Below, piece by piece: positions 7,700 to 16,838 of a DNA stretch of 64,000 bases. The notes under the pieces were generated by a model, which made no database searches, was not told the origin of the DNA, and saw only the letters and a program-made list of their open reading frames with translations. Position 1 is the first letter of the stretch. Each line of letters begins with the position of its first letter. The stretch covers positions 124,001 to 188,000 of the forward strand of contig CASEUJ010000018.1 of assembly GCA_949291125.1 (NCBI GenBank), written 5' to 3'. The position numbers and the translations under genes were made by a program. Source of the stretch: an uncultured Ruminococcus sp. Lineage in GTDB: Bacteria > Bacillota > Clostridia > Oscillospirales > Ruminococcaceae.

Positions 7700-8836
7700 A
7701 TGGCAAGTTTATCACTTCGACATATTTATAAGAAGTATCCGGGAAACGTTGTTGCAGTAAAGGACGTTAACCTCGAAATCAAGGATAAGGAATTTATCGT
7801 ACTGGTTGGTCCTTCTGGCTGTGGTAAGTCTACTACGTTGCGTATGATCGCAGGTCTGGAAGAAATCTCGGAAGGTGAGCTGTATATCGGCGATCGTCTG
7901 GTCAATGATATCGCACCGAAGGACAGAGATATCGCCATGGTATTCCAGAACTACGCGCTGTATCCGCACATGACCGTATTTGACAATATGGCATTTGGTC
8001 TGAAACTGCGTAAGGTTCCGAAGGATGAGATTGCAAGAAAGGTAGAAGAGGCTGCAAAGATCCTCGACCTGAGCCACCTGCTCGACCGTAAGCCGAAGGC
8101 GATGTCCGGTGGTCAAAGACAGCGTGTTGCGCTGGGTCGTGCAATCGTTCGTAACCCGCAGGTGTTCCTGCTTGACGAGCCGTTGTCAAACCTCGACGCA
8201 AAGCTCCGTGCACAGATGAGAACGGAAATTGCAAAACTGCATAAGAAGCTGGGTACGACCTTTATCTACGTAACCCACGACCAGACCGAGGCTATGACCA
8301 TGGGTGACCGCATCGTGGTTATGAAGGATGGTGTCATCCAGCAGATCGATACCCCGCAGACCCTGTACGAGAAGCCGGGCAACAAGTTCGTTGCTGGATT
8401 CCTTGGCTCACCGCAGATGAATTTCGTAGACGCTGTTCTGAAGAAGGCAGATCACTACTACGTTGAATTCGGTGCAGAAGCAACCAAGACTTCAAAGGCT
8501 GTAAAGTATCAAATCGAGATCCCGGCTGCAAAGGTAACACCGGCTCTGGCAGACTATGTCGACAAGGAAGTCATCCTTGGCATCCGTCCGGAGGCACTGC
8601 ACGACGATGAGATGTTCCTGTCGAATGCAACCACTGGTATCATTGACTGTACAGTAGAAATTACGGAAATGATGGGTGCAGAAACCTTCTTGTACCTCAA
8701 CTGTGTTGGCATTCCACTGACAGCACGCGTTGACCCGCGCTCGACTGCACGTCCACAGGATGAGATCAAGATTGCGCTTGACCCGAACAAGATTCACCTG
8801 TTTGACAAGGACAGCGAAGTTACTATTATTAACTGA
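7700..8836 (+). CDS. msmX: Carbohydrate ABC transporter ATP-binding protein (MsmX/UgpC type)
   Basis: A 378-residue ATPase of the CUT1 sugar-importer class. The nucleotide-binding domain (residues 1-235) shows Walker [11 protein letters not shown]-loop [13 protein letters not shown], signature MSGGQRQR, Walker [13 protein letters not shown] and the H-loop YVTHD. A C-terminal TOBE/OB regulatory domain (about 245-378, IRPEAL) is typical of MalK/MsmX. The start at 7700 follows TAGGAGGA. No permease or binding protein is adjacent. In Firmicutes a single MsmX-type ATPase serves several sugar importers, and the orphan binding lipoprotein at 23.9 kb could be one partner (inference). Codon use looks highly biased, which suggests strong expression. 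Confidence 0.92.
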   Translation: MASLSLRHIYKKYPGNVVAVKDVNLEIKDKEFIVLVGPSGCGKSTTLRMIAGLEEISEGELYIGDRLVNDIAPKDRDIAMVFQNYALYPHMTVFDNMAFGLKLRKVPKDEIARKVEEAAKILDLSHLLDRKPKAMSGGQRQRVALGRAIVRNPQVFLLDEPLSNLDAKLRAQMRTEIAKLHKKLGTTFIYVTHDQTEAMTMGDRIVVMKDGVIQQIDTPQTLYEKPGNKFVAGFLGSPQMNFVDAVLKKADHYYVEFGAEATKTSKAVKYQIEIPAAKVTPALADYVDKEVILGIRPEALHDDEMFLSNATTGIIDCTVEITEMMGAETFLYLNCVGIPLTARVDPRSTARPQDEIKIALDPNKIHLFDKDSEVTIIN

Positions 8837-8864
8837 TCATTTTATATTTTCGATTTATATTCTG

Positions 8865-8899
8865 AAAAAGGGTTGCCGTTTTGTGCGGTGACTCTTTTT
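8865..8899 (+). terminator. Rho-independent terminator of msmX
   Basis: AAAAAGGGTTGCCG pairs with CGGTGACTCTTTTT through 14 positions, three of them G-T, with a T run on the + strand. Confidence 0.75.
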
Positions 8900-8918
8900 G
8901 CATGAAATTCTAACATAA

Positions 8919-8957
8919 ATGCCCTTTCCAAATCATCCCTGACTTGGAAAGGGCATT
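8919..8957. terminator. Perfect 14-bp inverted repeat between convergent genes
   Basis: AATGCCCTTTCCAA and TTGGAAAGGGCATT flank an 11-base loop. T-rich sequence follows on the + side (CATATTTTATTTT). It probably ends deoD transcripts from the right and read-through of msmX from the left. Confidence 0.7.
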
Positions 8958-9039
8958 CATATTTTATTTTAGCTTGTATTCGCATAACACCATCTTACAA
9001 ACATTTCTTCTGTGTGTATGCTGTGAATCACCGCAAGCC

Positions 9040-9753
9040 TTACTCCGTTGCATCTGCCGCAGTTTCCAACGCCAGCCGCATCATATCCACAAACGTGGTC
9101 TGACGCTCTTGTGCAGTGGTGAATTCGCCCCGCAGTGGACAATCAGAAACCGTCGCAATACAGAGCGCCTCTTTCCCAGCATATGCCGCATTCATATAGA
9201 GCGCCGCAGCCTCCATTTCTGTCGCAAGCACCCCCATCTTTGCCCATTTTGGCAGTGGGCTCGGCTCGCAATAGAAACAGTCAGTCGACAACAAATTGCC
9301 CACATGTACTGAAATGCCAAGACGTTTTGCCGCAGACACCGCTTTCTCAAGTAGTGCATAGGATGCAATCGGCGCATAGGTGCCAGGCAGTCCGAACTGC
9401 GCCGCATATTTGGAATCAGTACATGCCGCCTGACCCAGCACAACATCGCGCAGCTGGATTTCGTCAGAAACGCCACCGGCAGTACCTACACGCAGAATGC
9501 GCTTTACGCCGTATTCATGATAGAGTTCATAGGAATAAATGCCGATCGAGGGCATGCCCATGCCGCTGCCCTGTACAGAAAGCCGCACGCCGCGATATGT
9601 TCCCGTATAACCATACATTCCGCGTACGGTGTTGTAACAGACTGCGTCTTCCAGAAATTGTTCTGCAATAAACTTCGCCCGAAGCGGATCACCCGGCATC
9701 AGGACGGTTTCGGCAATCTCACCGGGAGATGCCGCGTTGTGTGGGGTTGCCAT
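9040..9753 (-). CDS. deoD: Purine-nucleoside phosphorylase, DeoD type
   Basis: A 237-residue hexameric-type phosphorylase that cleaves purine nucleosides with phosphate into base and ribose 1-phosphate. Family motifs are MPGDPLRAKFIAE near the N-terminus, the phosphate-binding RVGTAGG, and the substrate-binding MEMEAAALY-like segment (TEMEAAALYMNA), followed by VSDCPLRGE with the catalytic Asp. ATG at 9753 is the better start: AAGGAGG lies 8 bases upstream, whereas the TTG at 9759 would be only 2 bases from it. It lies 37 bp downstream of the flippase gene on the same strand, so the two are probably co-transcribed. Confidence 0.95.
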   Translation of the reverse strand: MATPHNAASPGEIAETVLMPGDPLRAKFIAEQFLEDAVCYNTVRGMYGYTGTYRGVRLSVQGSGMGMPSIGIYSYELYHEYGVKRILRVGTAGGVSDEIQLRDVVLGQAACTDSKYAAQFGLPGTYAPIASYALLEKAVSAAKRLGISVHVGNLLSTDCFYCEPSPLPKWAKMGVLATEMEAAALYMNAAYAGKEALCIATVSDCPLRGEFTTAQERQTTFVDMMRLALETAADATE

Positions 9754-9790
9754 AGTCAAGACCTCCTTGTTTGCGTTTCGTTATATGGAA

Positions 9791-11212
9791 TCACCGACGA
9801 TGTCTGAGCTTTTGCAGGGTCGGAATTACCTCGCTGAAATTATATGCCACCATAAAGACAAGCCCGACAGCAAGAATCAGGATCCACAGCGGCGGCGCAT
9901 CAACGACCACAATGCCAAGCAGGAACAGAATGCCAGTGTTTGCAACAAATTTCGCATGATTTACCGGAAACGGCACATAGCGTCTGGCGTCCACAATTCG
10001 AATACAATAGCTCACAAAATAGCTGATGAATGTGGCGATCGCGGCGCCCATAATGCCCCAGAGATAAATCATCACAATATTCAGCACCACATTTACCACT
10101 GCTGCCACAAGACTTGTCCAAAACGAGTGTGTGGTGTGCTGTGTGGCAGTGTAGATACTGCTCAAAAACTGGTTAAAACACATCATGAGTACGCCGATAA
10201 TCAACACCGGCGTATAGCGAAATGCCGTGGCATACTCCGGATATGTATCCGAATTGATCAAAATATCCGAGAGCACCCGCACAAATACGATCAGGAATGC
10301 ACTAGCAATGAACATAAACGACTGGTATGCGTCAAAGATGCGCTGATAAAAATGGCTGCGGTCTTTAGAGTTGTTCTCCTCGATCGCCGACATATTCCAT
10401 GCTTGAAAAAAGATCGTTGAGATCGTTGAGATCAGGTTCGGGATCTTAGTCGAAACACCGTAAATACCGGCAGCCGTTTCACCGACCAGTCCGCTCGGTC
10501 CCGGCATGTAACGGATGAAAAGACGATCAGAAAAGCCCGTTACGAGCCAGAGCAGTGCCGATGGAATCAATGGGATGGAAAAGCCCAGCATCATCCGTGT
10601 GACACGCTTATCAAGATAGCGCAGCCGGAAAAACTGCGGCAGCCCTGCCACTGCCCAAAGAAAAATCCCAGAGAGCAGGTCGGAGAGAATAACCGAGATC
10701 ATAAAGCCCGTAACACCCAAATGGAATCCAGCGATAAACGTCACGTTGAAGATAAAGAGCGTCAGCGTCGCTAAGATTCCATCCACGGCAAATAGCTTAA
10801 CCAGTCCCCTGGCGCGGACAAATTGGGATGCAATTTGGCGGAATCCGGATGTGATGCAATAGATCACTAAGAGCGCCACATACCCTTCGGTATAGGGCAG
10901 AAACATCAACAGCGGCGACAGCACCAGCAAAAGCAGAATCCCCATGGCCTCAACCACACAGGCAGAGGTAAAGATCTTACGATTGTCATAATTACGGTCT
11001 ACGCCATAGCGGATCACAGCCTCTGCAATAGAGAATGTAATAATGGGGATTAAGAAATTTGCCGTCAGTTCCAGCAGCTCTTTGGTACTGTTGTCACTCG
11101 GATTGATATTTCCCGTATAAAGTCTTGTCAACAATAACAGCAGGATCTTAGAGCCGAATGAGCCGATCGCGAAAATTAAAGTGTTCGAAACCAGCTTCTT
11201 ATATTTGTTCAT
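9791..11212 (-). CDS. Wzx-like polysaccharide flippase (MOP exporter superfamily)
   Basis: A 473-residue integral membrane protein with 12 or more predicted hydrophobic helices. The N-terminal MNKYKKLVSNTLIFAIGSFGSKIL is the typical polysaccharide biosynthesis/oligosaccharide flippase start. Such proteins move undecaprenyl-linked repeat units across the membrane for capsule or exopolysaccharide. The ATG at 11212 is preceded by AAAGGTGG. A TGTTATAAT extended -10 lies upstream (TATAAT at 11287-11292 on the minus strand) without a good -35. deoD follows in the same direction. The nearest sugar transferase gene in the window is at 47 kb, so its substrate is not evident from context. Confidence 0.85.
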   Translation of the reverse strand: MNKYKKLVSNTLIFAIGSFGSKILLLLLTRLYTGNINPSDNSTKELLELTANFLIPIITFSIAEAVIRYGVDRNYDNRKIFTSACVVEAMGILLLLVLSPLLMFLPYTEGYVALLVIYCITSGFRQIASQFVRARGLVKLFAVDGILATLTLFIFNVTFIAGFHLGVTGFMISVILSDLLSGIFLWAVAGLPQFFRLRYLDKRVTRMMLGFSIPLIPSALLWLVTGFSDRLFIRYMPGPSGLVGETAAGIYGVSTKIPNLISTISTIFFQAWNMSAIEENNSKDRSHFYQRIFDAYQSFMFIASAFLIVFVRVLSDILINSDTYPEYATAFRYTPVLIIGVLMMCFNQFLSSIYTATQHTTHSFWTSLVAAVVNVVLNIVMIYLWGIMGAAIATFISYFVSYCIRIVDARRYVPFPVNHAKFVANTGILFLLGIVVVDAPPLWILILAVGLVFMVAYNFSEVIPTLQKLRHRR

Positions 11213-11630
11213 GAGAACCACCTTTCTGTATTCTCAGACGATTGTGAATACAAGTTCTGCACGCGAAAACGCGTAGATTCCCTTTTATTATAACACAATT
11301 CCGCCTTAAAAGAAACCTTTTTCTGACTTTCTTCGAGAAATGTCGTAAAACTGTTGCATTTGTATAAAAATAAGATCGTTTTTTTGTTGAATCCTACAAA
11401 CTTTTTCATTACTTGAATTGGAATGCAACATTCTGATGCACAAAATTGTATCTGTTATGAAGGGATTTTCCTGCCTGATTGCAGAATTCGGCGGCAGACG
11501 GAAACAACGATGTGTAAAAGGAAATGCACTTCGTCATCTGCCACCGGAACAGAAAGGATACAAATTATGGGATAGGCTGCGCGGATTATGCACAGCCTAC
11601 CCGATATTTGTGTATTCACAGATAAATTGC
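11213..11630. other. Intergenic region between divergent genes
   Basis: About 420 bp without a convincing gene. It holds the extended -10 for the flippase gene (minus strand, 11287-11292) and a 7-bp stem hairpin (TAGGCTG/CAGCCTA, 11573-11599) just upstream of the sigma-factor promoter. A 125-codon open frame spanning 11418-11795 lacks a ribosome binding site and overlaps the sigma gene, so I do not call it. Confidence 0.5.
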
Positions 11631-11660
11631 TTGCAATTCGATCGGATTTCATGTTATAAT
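11631..11660 (+). promoter_or_regulatory. Promoter of the ECF sigma/anti-sigma operon
   Basis: TTGCAA (11631-11636), 18-bp spacer, TATAAT (11655-11660) with an upstream TG (ATGTTATAAT). It looks like a housekeeping promoter; I see no obvious separate ECF-type autoregulated promoter. Confidence 0.75.
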
Positions 11661-11713
11661 CAGAATCGAGACGCAAAAAAGCTGCAACACAGAAAGATGG
11701 GAGGAAATACGAC

Positions 11714-12223
11714 ATGCCGCAGGAAGAGATCGACTTTGCACAGTTTTATGCGCGGCATGTGGACGCCGTATACCGGCTTTGTTATATCCGAATGAAAAAT
11801 CAGATGGACGCCGAGGATCTCACACAAGAAACCTTTGTCCGTGCCATGCAGCAACCACTCCACCGGTGGGAATCGGATGAACACGCCAGAGCGTGGCTCA
11901 TCGTCACCGCCTCGAATCTCTGTAAAAATGCTCTGCGCAATTGGACGCGCACAAGACGAAGCGATTTCAAGAACTGGTCGCCGCCCAACGAATCGGCAAA
12001 TATGGCAGAACATCAGATGCGCCAAGAAGTCTTGGAAGCTGTGATACGTCTGCCCGATCAATATAAAACTGTGATCTATCTGTTCTATTATGAGGGCTAT
12101 TCCGGCGCAGAGATCGCCGAGCTGCTCGGAAAGAAAGAATCCACTGTGCGTTCGCTGCTGCACCGCGGCAGAAAACGCCTGTCCAAACTTCTGGGAGGTG
12201 AATCGGATGACAAAGAATCATAA
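11714..12223 (+). CDS. ECF-type RNA polymerase sigma factor
   Basis: A 169-residue sigma-70 family protein with only regions 2 and 4. Region 2 (about 10-75) holds YARHVDAVYRLCY and the DAEDLTQETFVRAM core-binding segment. Region 4 (about 110-160) holds LPDQYKTVIYLFYYEGYSG and the helix-turn-helix AEIAELLGKKESTVRSLLHRGR. GGGAGG lies upstream of the ATG. Its stop overlaps the start of the membrane protein that follows by 17 bp, the usual arrangement for an ECF sigma and its anti-sigma factor. The regulon is not visible in the sequence. Confidence 0.92.
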   Translation: MPQEEIDFAQFYARHVDAVYRLCYIRMKNQMDAEDLTQETFVRAMQQPLHRWESDEHARAWLIVTASNLCKNALRNWTRTRRSDFKNWSPPNESANMAEHQMRQEVLEAVIRLPDQYKTVIYLFYYEGYSGAEIAELLGKKESTVRSLLHRGRKRLSKLLGGESDDKES

Positions 12224-13139
12224 CACCATGCGCAGTCAAATTCGAAATGCGCTCGAACCGATCCGACCTGATACAGATGCAAGAGAACGCATGTATCATG
12301 CAATCCTGAAGAGCAGCGCACAGCAGGTCAAGCCAAAAAAGCCATGGTATCTGCGATGGCAGGTCAGTGTCGGAATCGGTGCGGCAGCGATGGCTTGTGT
12401 GATGATGGTCATCTTTTCTGCACACACCCGACTGCCGCAAGATAGCACACAACAGCTTGAAGTTCTACCGCCGACTGTCACAGAACAGCAACCCGATATT
12501 CCGGGCACTGAGGTAACGCGTCATACACAAACACAAACCATCGCTATGACAACCGATACCGCGCAATGCGAGTCGACAGTACAAGCCGATGCATCCGTAC
12601 CGCCGTCAATGGAAACGACACAGGCAGACCGCGATGCACAGCCCATTACGGATACAATGGCACACATGCAAAACAACACCGAACCAGCCGGCATGACAAC
12701 AAAATCATCTCCGACACAAACGACAAATGCGGCAACGCAAACTGAGCCCCATCATGCACAGCATCCGGAAACATCCCCACCCGGAACGACAATGGCATCT
12801 GCAACCGGTGCAACAGATACAACAGTAGCTGTCACTGAAACGGCTCCGGTCACACAACCAACAAGCGCCCAGACAGAACCAGTAAACGACGCCCCGCCGA
12901 TCCGCCAGAACATCTATCTCTACAATATGCTCACATGGGACAAAGCACGCTATCAGACAAATTATGAAACCGTAGATAGCAGTACACTCACCTATCTGGG
13001 TGCTGGCATAACAGACGGAAAGGACGTCAGTGATACGTATACTGTGCTGGTATATGAAATCGAAGGCGTTGATCCATCAAAGGCACTTGCAGTGCAATAC
13101 GCCGGTGAAAATTGTTATTATCGATTTACGCTGTTGTAA
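12207..13139 (+). CDS. Putative anti-sigma factor with Thr-rich extracytoplasmic region
   Basis: A 310-residue single-pass membrane protein. Residues 1-48 are cytoplasmic and should bind the sigma factor; a membrane helix at about 51-69 (VSVGIGAAAMACVMMVIFS) follows. About 170 residues rich in Thr, Gln, Pro and Ser then form a likely wall-spanning linker, ending in a compact C-terminal domain of about 70 residues (IYLYNMLTWDKARY ... YTVLVYEIEGVDP). No zinc-binding HxxxCxxC motif is present, so it is not a classical ZAS anti-sigma. GGGAGGTG precedes ATG 12207, inside the end of the sigma gene. The role is inferred from gene order and topology. A bidirectional terminator follows. Confidence 0.7.
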   Translation: MTKNHNTMRSQIRNALEPIRPDTDARERMYHAILKSSAQQVKPKKPWYLRWQVSVGIGAAAMACVMMVIFSAHTRLPQDSTQQLEVLPPTVTEQQPDIPGTEVTRHTQTQTIAMTTDTAQCESTVQADASVPPSMETTQADRDAQPITDTMAHMQNNTEPAGMTTKSSPTQTTNAATQTEPHHAQHPETSPPGTTMASATGATDTTVAVTETAPVTQPTSAQTEPVNDAPPIRQNIYLYNMLTWDKARYQTNYETVDSSTLTYLGAGITDGKDVSDTYTVLVYEIEGVDPSKALAVQYAGENCYYRFTLL

Positions 13140-13163
13140 TGATTCACATGCTGTTCCTCTTAT

Positions 13164-13225
13164 AAAAAAGTCACCTGACTGTATGCATGCAGGAAAATTG
13201 CAGCCATACTGTCAGGTGATTTTTT
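13164..13225. terminator. Bidirectional terminator between anti-sigma gene and metY
   Basis: AAAAAAGTCACCTGAC on the left pairs with GTCAGGTGATTTTTT on the right, extended by TGTATG/CATAC pairing. A and T runs on both sides suit termination of both convergent transcripts. Confidence 0.85.
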
Positions 13226-13239
13226 ATATTTTGCCGTCT

Positions 13240-14532
13240 TCAGGACATCACTGCCTGGAATCCTGCTTCAAGATCCTGAAGCAGGTCGTCAATATGCTCG
13301 GTTCCAATCGAAAGACGGATCGTCATTGGAGAGATCCCGGCATGATGCAATTCAGATTCGGTCATCTGTGCGTGTGTGGTAGACGCCGGATGGATCACCA
13401 GCGACTTGACATCCGCCACATTCGCCAAAAGCGAGAACAACCGAAGCGATTCCGTGAATTTCTGTGCCTGAGTCCTTGTACCGCGCAGCTCAAATGTAAA
13501 GATCGAGCCGCCGCCGTAGGGATAATAGCTGTCGTATCGTTCCTTTTCCCTGCCTGTGGAAAGAGAAGGATGATTGACACGTGCCACCATCGGATGATCC
13601 TTCAGAAACGCCACGACTTTCAGTGCGTTTTCCACATGCCGCTCGACACGAAGCGACAGCGTTTCCAGTCCCTGTAACAACAAGAATGAATGAAATGGCG
13701 AGAGCGCTGCACCGGTATCACGCATCAGCGTCGTGCGCAGTTTCATGATATAGGCAAGGTTTCCACATGCTTTCGCAAACACCACGCCATGATACGATGC
13801 ATTCGGCGCAGTAAGACCGGGAAATTTGTCATTTTGCATCCAATCAAATGTTCCGCCGTCAATCACAACGCCGCCCATCACTGTCCCATGCCCACCGATA
13901 AATTTGGTTGCCGAGTGTACGACGATATCTGCACCGTGTTCAATCGGCCGAAAGAGAAATGGAGTTGCAAACGTGTTATCCACAATCAAAGGGATGCCAC
14001 TTTGATGCGCGATCTCCGCAATGGCGTCAATATCGGAAACATCGGAATTCGGATTGCCGAGCGATTCCACAAAGACCGCTTTCGTATTCGGCAAGATAGC
14101 ATCAGCAATGGACTGTGGATCGTGCGCATTGACAAAAGTCACATCGATCCCAATCTCCTGAAATGTGTGGGCAAAGAGGTTGTATGTGCCGCCATAAATC
14201 GTCTGCGATGCAACAATATGATCACCTGCCACCGCAATATTGCGTATCGCATAATCAATCGCCGCAGAACCAGATGCCGTCGCAAGTGCAGCTGCGCCGT
14301 TTTCAAGCGCCGCGATCCGCTTTTCAAAAACATCTGTTGTCGGATTCATCAGACGCGTATAGATATTTCCCGGTTCTTCAAGCGAAAAGCGCTTTGCCGC
14401 ACATTCGGCACTCGGAAAGACATAAGATGTTGTGGCATAGATCGGGACAGCACGTGCATCTGTCGTCGGATCCGGCGTTTCCTGACCGGCGTGAAGCTGT
14501 TTGGTTTCAAAATGATCGGTGTTGGATATCAT
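13240..14532 (-). CDS. metY: O-acetylhomoserine sulfhydrylase (aminocarboxypropyltransferase)
   Basis: A 430-residue Cys/Met-metabolism pyridoxal-phosphate enzyme that makes homocysteine from O-acetylhomoserine and sulfide. The N-terminal [10 protein letters not shown] and YATTSYVF, the [17 protein letters not shown] segment, [13 protein letters not shown] and the cofactor lysine in [11 protein letters not shown] are characteristic of MetY rather than cystathionine beta-lyase or gamma-synthase, as is the length. GAAAGGAACG lies upstream of the start. It has its own strong promoter (14637-14665) with a leader of about 100 bases that shows no SAM-riboswitch core. Confidence 0.92.
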   Translation of the reverse strand: MISNTDHFETKQLHAGQETPDPTTDARAVPIYATTSYVFPSAECAAKRFSLEEPGNIYTRLMNPTTDVFEKRIAALENGAAALATASGSAAIDYAIRNIAVAGDHIVASQTIYGGTYNLFAHTFQEIGIDVTFVNAHDPQSIADAILPNTKAVFVESLGNPNSDVSDIDAIAEIAHQSGIPLIVDNTFATPFLFRPIEHGADIVVHSATKFIGGHGTVMGGVVIDGGTFDWMQNDKFPGLTAPNASYHGVVFAKACGNLAYIMKLRTTLMRDTGAALSPFHSFLLLQGLETLSLRVERHVENALKVVAFLKDHPMVARVNHPSLSTGREKERYDSYYPYGGGSIFTFELRGTRTQAQKFTESLRLFSLLANVADVKSLVIHPASTTHAQMTESELHHAGISPMTIRLSIGTEHIDDLLQDLEAGFQAVMS

Positions 14533-14636
14533 AACGGGATCGTTCCTTTCTGTGAAAAAATTGCAGCATGTCTGGAGTAAGACTATTGTGCCCCTTTGAA
14601 ACAGGACTTATACGCTTTATGTATGCTCTGACTTGT

Positions 14637-14665
14637 ATTATAACATATAATTCCTATAGTGTCAA
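14637..14665 (-). promoter_or_regulatory. Sigma-A promoter of metY
   Basis: On the minus strand: TTGACA (14665-14660), 17-bp spacer, TATAAT (14642-14637), with the TG of an extended -10 (TGTTATAAT). Confidence 0.88.
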
Positions 14666-14711
14666 TAGGCTTTATATAAAATTGCAACGTGTCGCGGTAG
14701 GGAATTTTCTC

Positions 14712-14740
14712 TTGACATTTTTCGCTTTTTCCGTTACAAT
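14712..14740 (+). promoter_or_regulatory. Sigma-A promoter of glyS
   Basis: TTGACA (14712-14717), 17-bp spacer, TACAAT (14735-14740). It is divergent from the metY promoter 47 bp away. The leader of about 100 bases has no T-box sequence. Confidence 0.85.
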
Positions 14741-14847
14741 ATCATATAGATATCCACAGGCAACACCGCACAAAGAGCGCCCAAGAGCTTTGCGCGCTGT
14801 CGCCTTATCGGATGCCCCAATCTTTCACAATCAAGGGAGAATCATCT

Positions 14848-16236
14848 ATGCTGAAAAATGAACAGAAAAATATGGATCAGATCGTGGATCTGTGTAAGTC
14901 CCGTGGCTTTGTCTATCCCGGATCGGAGATCTATGGCGGTCTGGCGAATTCATGGGACTATGGTCCGCTCGGTGCGGAACTGAAAAATAACATCAAGCGC
15001 GCCTGGTGGAAGCGTTTTGTCCAGGAATCGCCGTATAATGTCGGACTCGATGCCTCGATCCTCATGAATCCGGAAACCTGGGTGGCATCCGGTCACCTTG
15101 GCGGCTTTTCGGATCCGCTGATGGACTGTAAAGCTTGTAAAACTCGTCACCGCGCCGACAACCTCATCGAAAACTTTGATGGCACGAATCCTGCAGGCTG
15201 GTCCAATGATGAGATGATGGCATATATCCGCGACAAAGGCATCACCTGTCCGAACTGCGGCAAGGCGGACTTCACCGATATCCGTCAGTTTAACTTGATG
15301 TTCAAGACCTTCCAAGGCGTCACGGAGGACTCGAAGTCCGAGCTGTATCTGCGTCCGGAAACAGCACAGGGCATCTTTGTCAACTTTGCCAACATCCAGC
15401 GCACCACCCGGAAAAAGCTGCCATTCGGCGTTGCACAGATCGGAAAGTCCTTCCGCAACGAGATCACACCGGGCAACTTTATCTTCCGTGTGCGTGAATT
15501 CGAACAGATGGAACTCGAATTCTTCTGTAAACCGGACACGGATCTCGAGTGGTTCCAATATTGGCGCGGTTATTGCCGGGATTTTCTACTCTCCGTTGGA
15601 CTGACGGAAGAAAACTTGCGGCTGCGTGACCATGAACAGGATGAGCTGTCCTTCTACTCCAAGGCGACCACGGATTTTGAATACCGCTTCTCCTTCGGCT
15701 GGGGTGAACTCTGGGGCGTCGCAGACAGAACCGACTATGACCTGACCCAGCATCAGACTCATAGCGGCAAGTCGCTCGAATATTTTGATCCAGAAACAAA
15801 TACAAAATATATTCCCTATGTCATCGAACCGTCACTGGGCGTTGAACGTCTGTTCTTGGCAATCGTCACCGAGGCGTATGACGAAGAAATCGTCGATGCG
15901 GAGAAGAACGACAAGCGCGTGGTGATGCACTTCCATCCGGCACTGGCACCGTTTAAAGCTGCTGTGTTGCCGCTTTCAAAAAAACTCAGCGAAAAGGCAC
16001 AGGAAGTATACACCATGTTGGCAAAGCACTTCCCGGTCGACTTCGACGAAACCGGCTCAATCGGCAAGCGCTATCGCCGTCAAGACGAAATCGGCACGCC
16101 GTTCTGCATCACCTATGACTTTGATACTTTGGAAAAAGACAACTGCGTCACCGTCCGCGATCGCGACACCATGGAACAGATACGTATGCCGATCGACGAA
16201 CTGGTAGAATATCTCAGCAAGAAAATTGCATATTGA
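14848..16236 (+). CDS. glyS: Glycine--tRNA ligase, single-chain class II
   Basis: A 462-residue enzyme that charges tRNA-Gly. It is the alpha2 (eukaryote/Thermus-like) form, not the bacterial alpha2beta2 form. Motifs include [14 protein letters not shown] near the N-terminus, the [12 protein letters not shown] class II segment, [26 protein letters not shown] and a C-terminal anticodon-binding domain ([19 protein letters not shown] ... [14 protein letters not shown]). A Zn-binding insertion ([11 protein letters not shown]...CPNCGK, about residues 90-145) is visible. The start at 14848 follows AGGGAG. A 14-bp hairpin follows at 16259-16294. Confidence 0.95.
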   Translation: MLKNEQKNMDQIVDLCKSRGFVYPGSEIYGGLANSWDYGPLGAELKNNIKRAWWKRFVQESPYNVGLDASILMNPETWVASGHLGGFSDPLMDCKACKTRHRADNLIENFDGTNPAGWSNDEMMAYIRDKGITCPNCGKADFTDIRQFNLMFKTFQGVTEDSKSELYLRPETAQGIFVNFANIQRTTRKKLPFGVAQIGKSFRNEITPGNFIFRVREFEQMELEFFCKPDTDLEWFQYWRGYCRDFLLSVGLTEENLRLRDHEQDELSFYSKATTDFEYRFSFGWGELWGVADRTDYDLTQHQTHSGKSLEYFDPETNTKYIPYVIEPSLGVERLFLAIVTEAYDEEIVDAEKNDKRVVMHFHPALAPFKAAVLPLSKKLSEKAQEVYTMLAKHFPVDFDETGSIGKRYRRQDEIGTPFCITYDFDTLEKDNCVTVRDRDTMEQIRMPIDELVEYLSKKIAY

Positions 16237-16258
16237 TGCATTCTTACAAATGAAATCA

Positions 16259-16294
16259 GAGGGTGCTGTATGGCAATGTACATACAGCACCCTC
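16259..16294 (+). terminator. Hairpin downstream of glyS with a degenerate T tract
   Basis: A perfect 14-bp stem (GAGGGTGCTGTATG/CATACAGCACCCTC) with an 8-base loop. Only CTCTT follows instead of a full T run. It looks like the glyS terminator with its T tract interrupted, where the TetR gene now begins. Confidence 0.6.
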
Positions 16295-16838
16295 TTACGC
16301 AGCACTTACGCTGGTGCGAGAACAGGGAATCGGGGCACTAACTGCACGGACTTTGGGCGAACGCCTTAACAGCTCTGCCAGACCGATCTTCACCGTGTTT
16401 CAGAATATGGAAGCAGTGCGCCACGCCACAGTTGATGCCGCCAAATCCATCTATGCCGCCTATGTCAGACAGGGGCTGCAGCAAAGGGACATGCCAGCCT
16501 TCAAAGGCGTAGGGATGGCGTATCTCCACTTTGCTGAAGAAGAACCTGAACTGTTCCGGCTGTTATTTATGACTGGATGGCAAGATGCGCCCCCTATGGG
16601 ACAAATTCTCCCCCAGATCGAGGAACACTATCCCCAGATTCTGGCATCGATTATAGAGGGATATGGTCTATCTCACGTTGATGCTGAAGGGCTATACCGC
16701 CACCTCTGGATCTACACCCATGGCATTGCGGTGTTGTGCGTCACCGGCCTATGCCACTTTTCCCATGCGGAGATGGGGCAGATGCTGACACAGGTATGTC
16801 GTGCAATACTTCAGGATTATCAGGAGGGAACAATATGA
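16263..16838 (+). CDS. TetR-family regulator, apparently truncated at its 5' end
   Basis: A frame of up to 191 codons. From ALTLVREQGIGALTARTLGERL and SSARPIFTVFQNMEAV onward it is a normal TetR/AcrR helix-turn-helix, followed by a ligand domain (residues 60-191, with ELFRLLFMTGW and an IYTHGIAVLCVTG segment). The usual first 12-14 residues that form the start of helix 1 are missing. In their place the frame reads through the glyS hairpin, with GTG at 16263 inside the stem and no ribosome binding site. It may be poorly expressed or inactive. Its stop overlaps the start of the ABC ATPase gene (ATGA), so it was the first gene of this operon and the likely local regulator. Confidence 0.65.
   Translation: MLYGNVHTAPSYAALTLVREQGIGALTARTLGERLNSSARPIFTVFQNMEAVRHATVDAAKSIYAAYVRQGLQQRDMPAFKGVGMAYLHFAEEEPELFRLLFMTGWQDAPPMGQILPQIEEHYPQILASIIEGYGLSHVDAEGLYRHLWIYTHGIAVLCVTGLCHFSHAEMGQMLTQVCRAILQDYQEGTI

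Noticed and set aside
11418-11795. 125-codon frame upstream of the sigma gene
   Set aside because: No ribosome binding site, overlaps the sigma promoter and coding start, and has no protein-like composition.
14533-14636. Possible SAM riboswitch before metY
   Set aside because: The leader of about 100 bases has none of the S-box core elements and no terminator.
14741-14847. Possible T-box leader of glyS
   Set aside because: The leader is only about 100 bases and has no T-box core (no AGGGTGGNACCGCG-like sequence) and no antiterminator/terminator pair.
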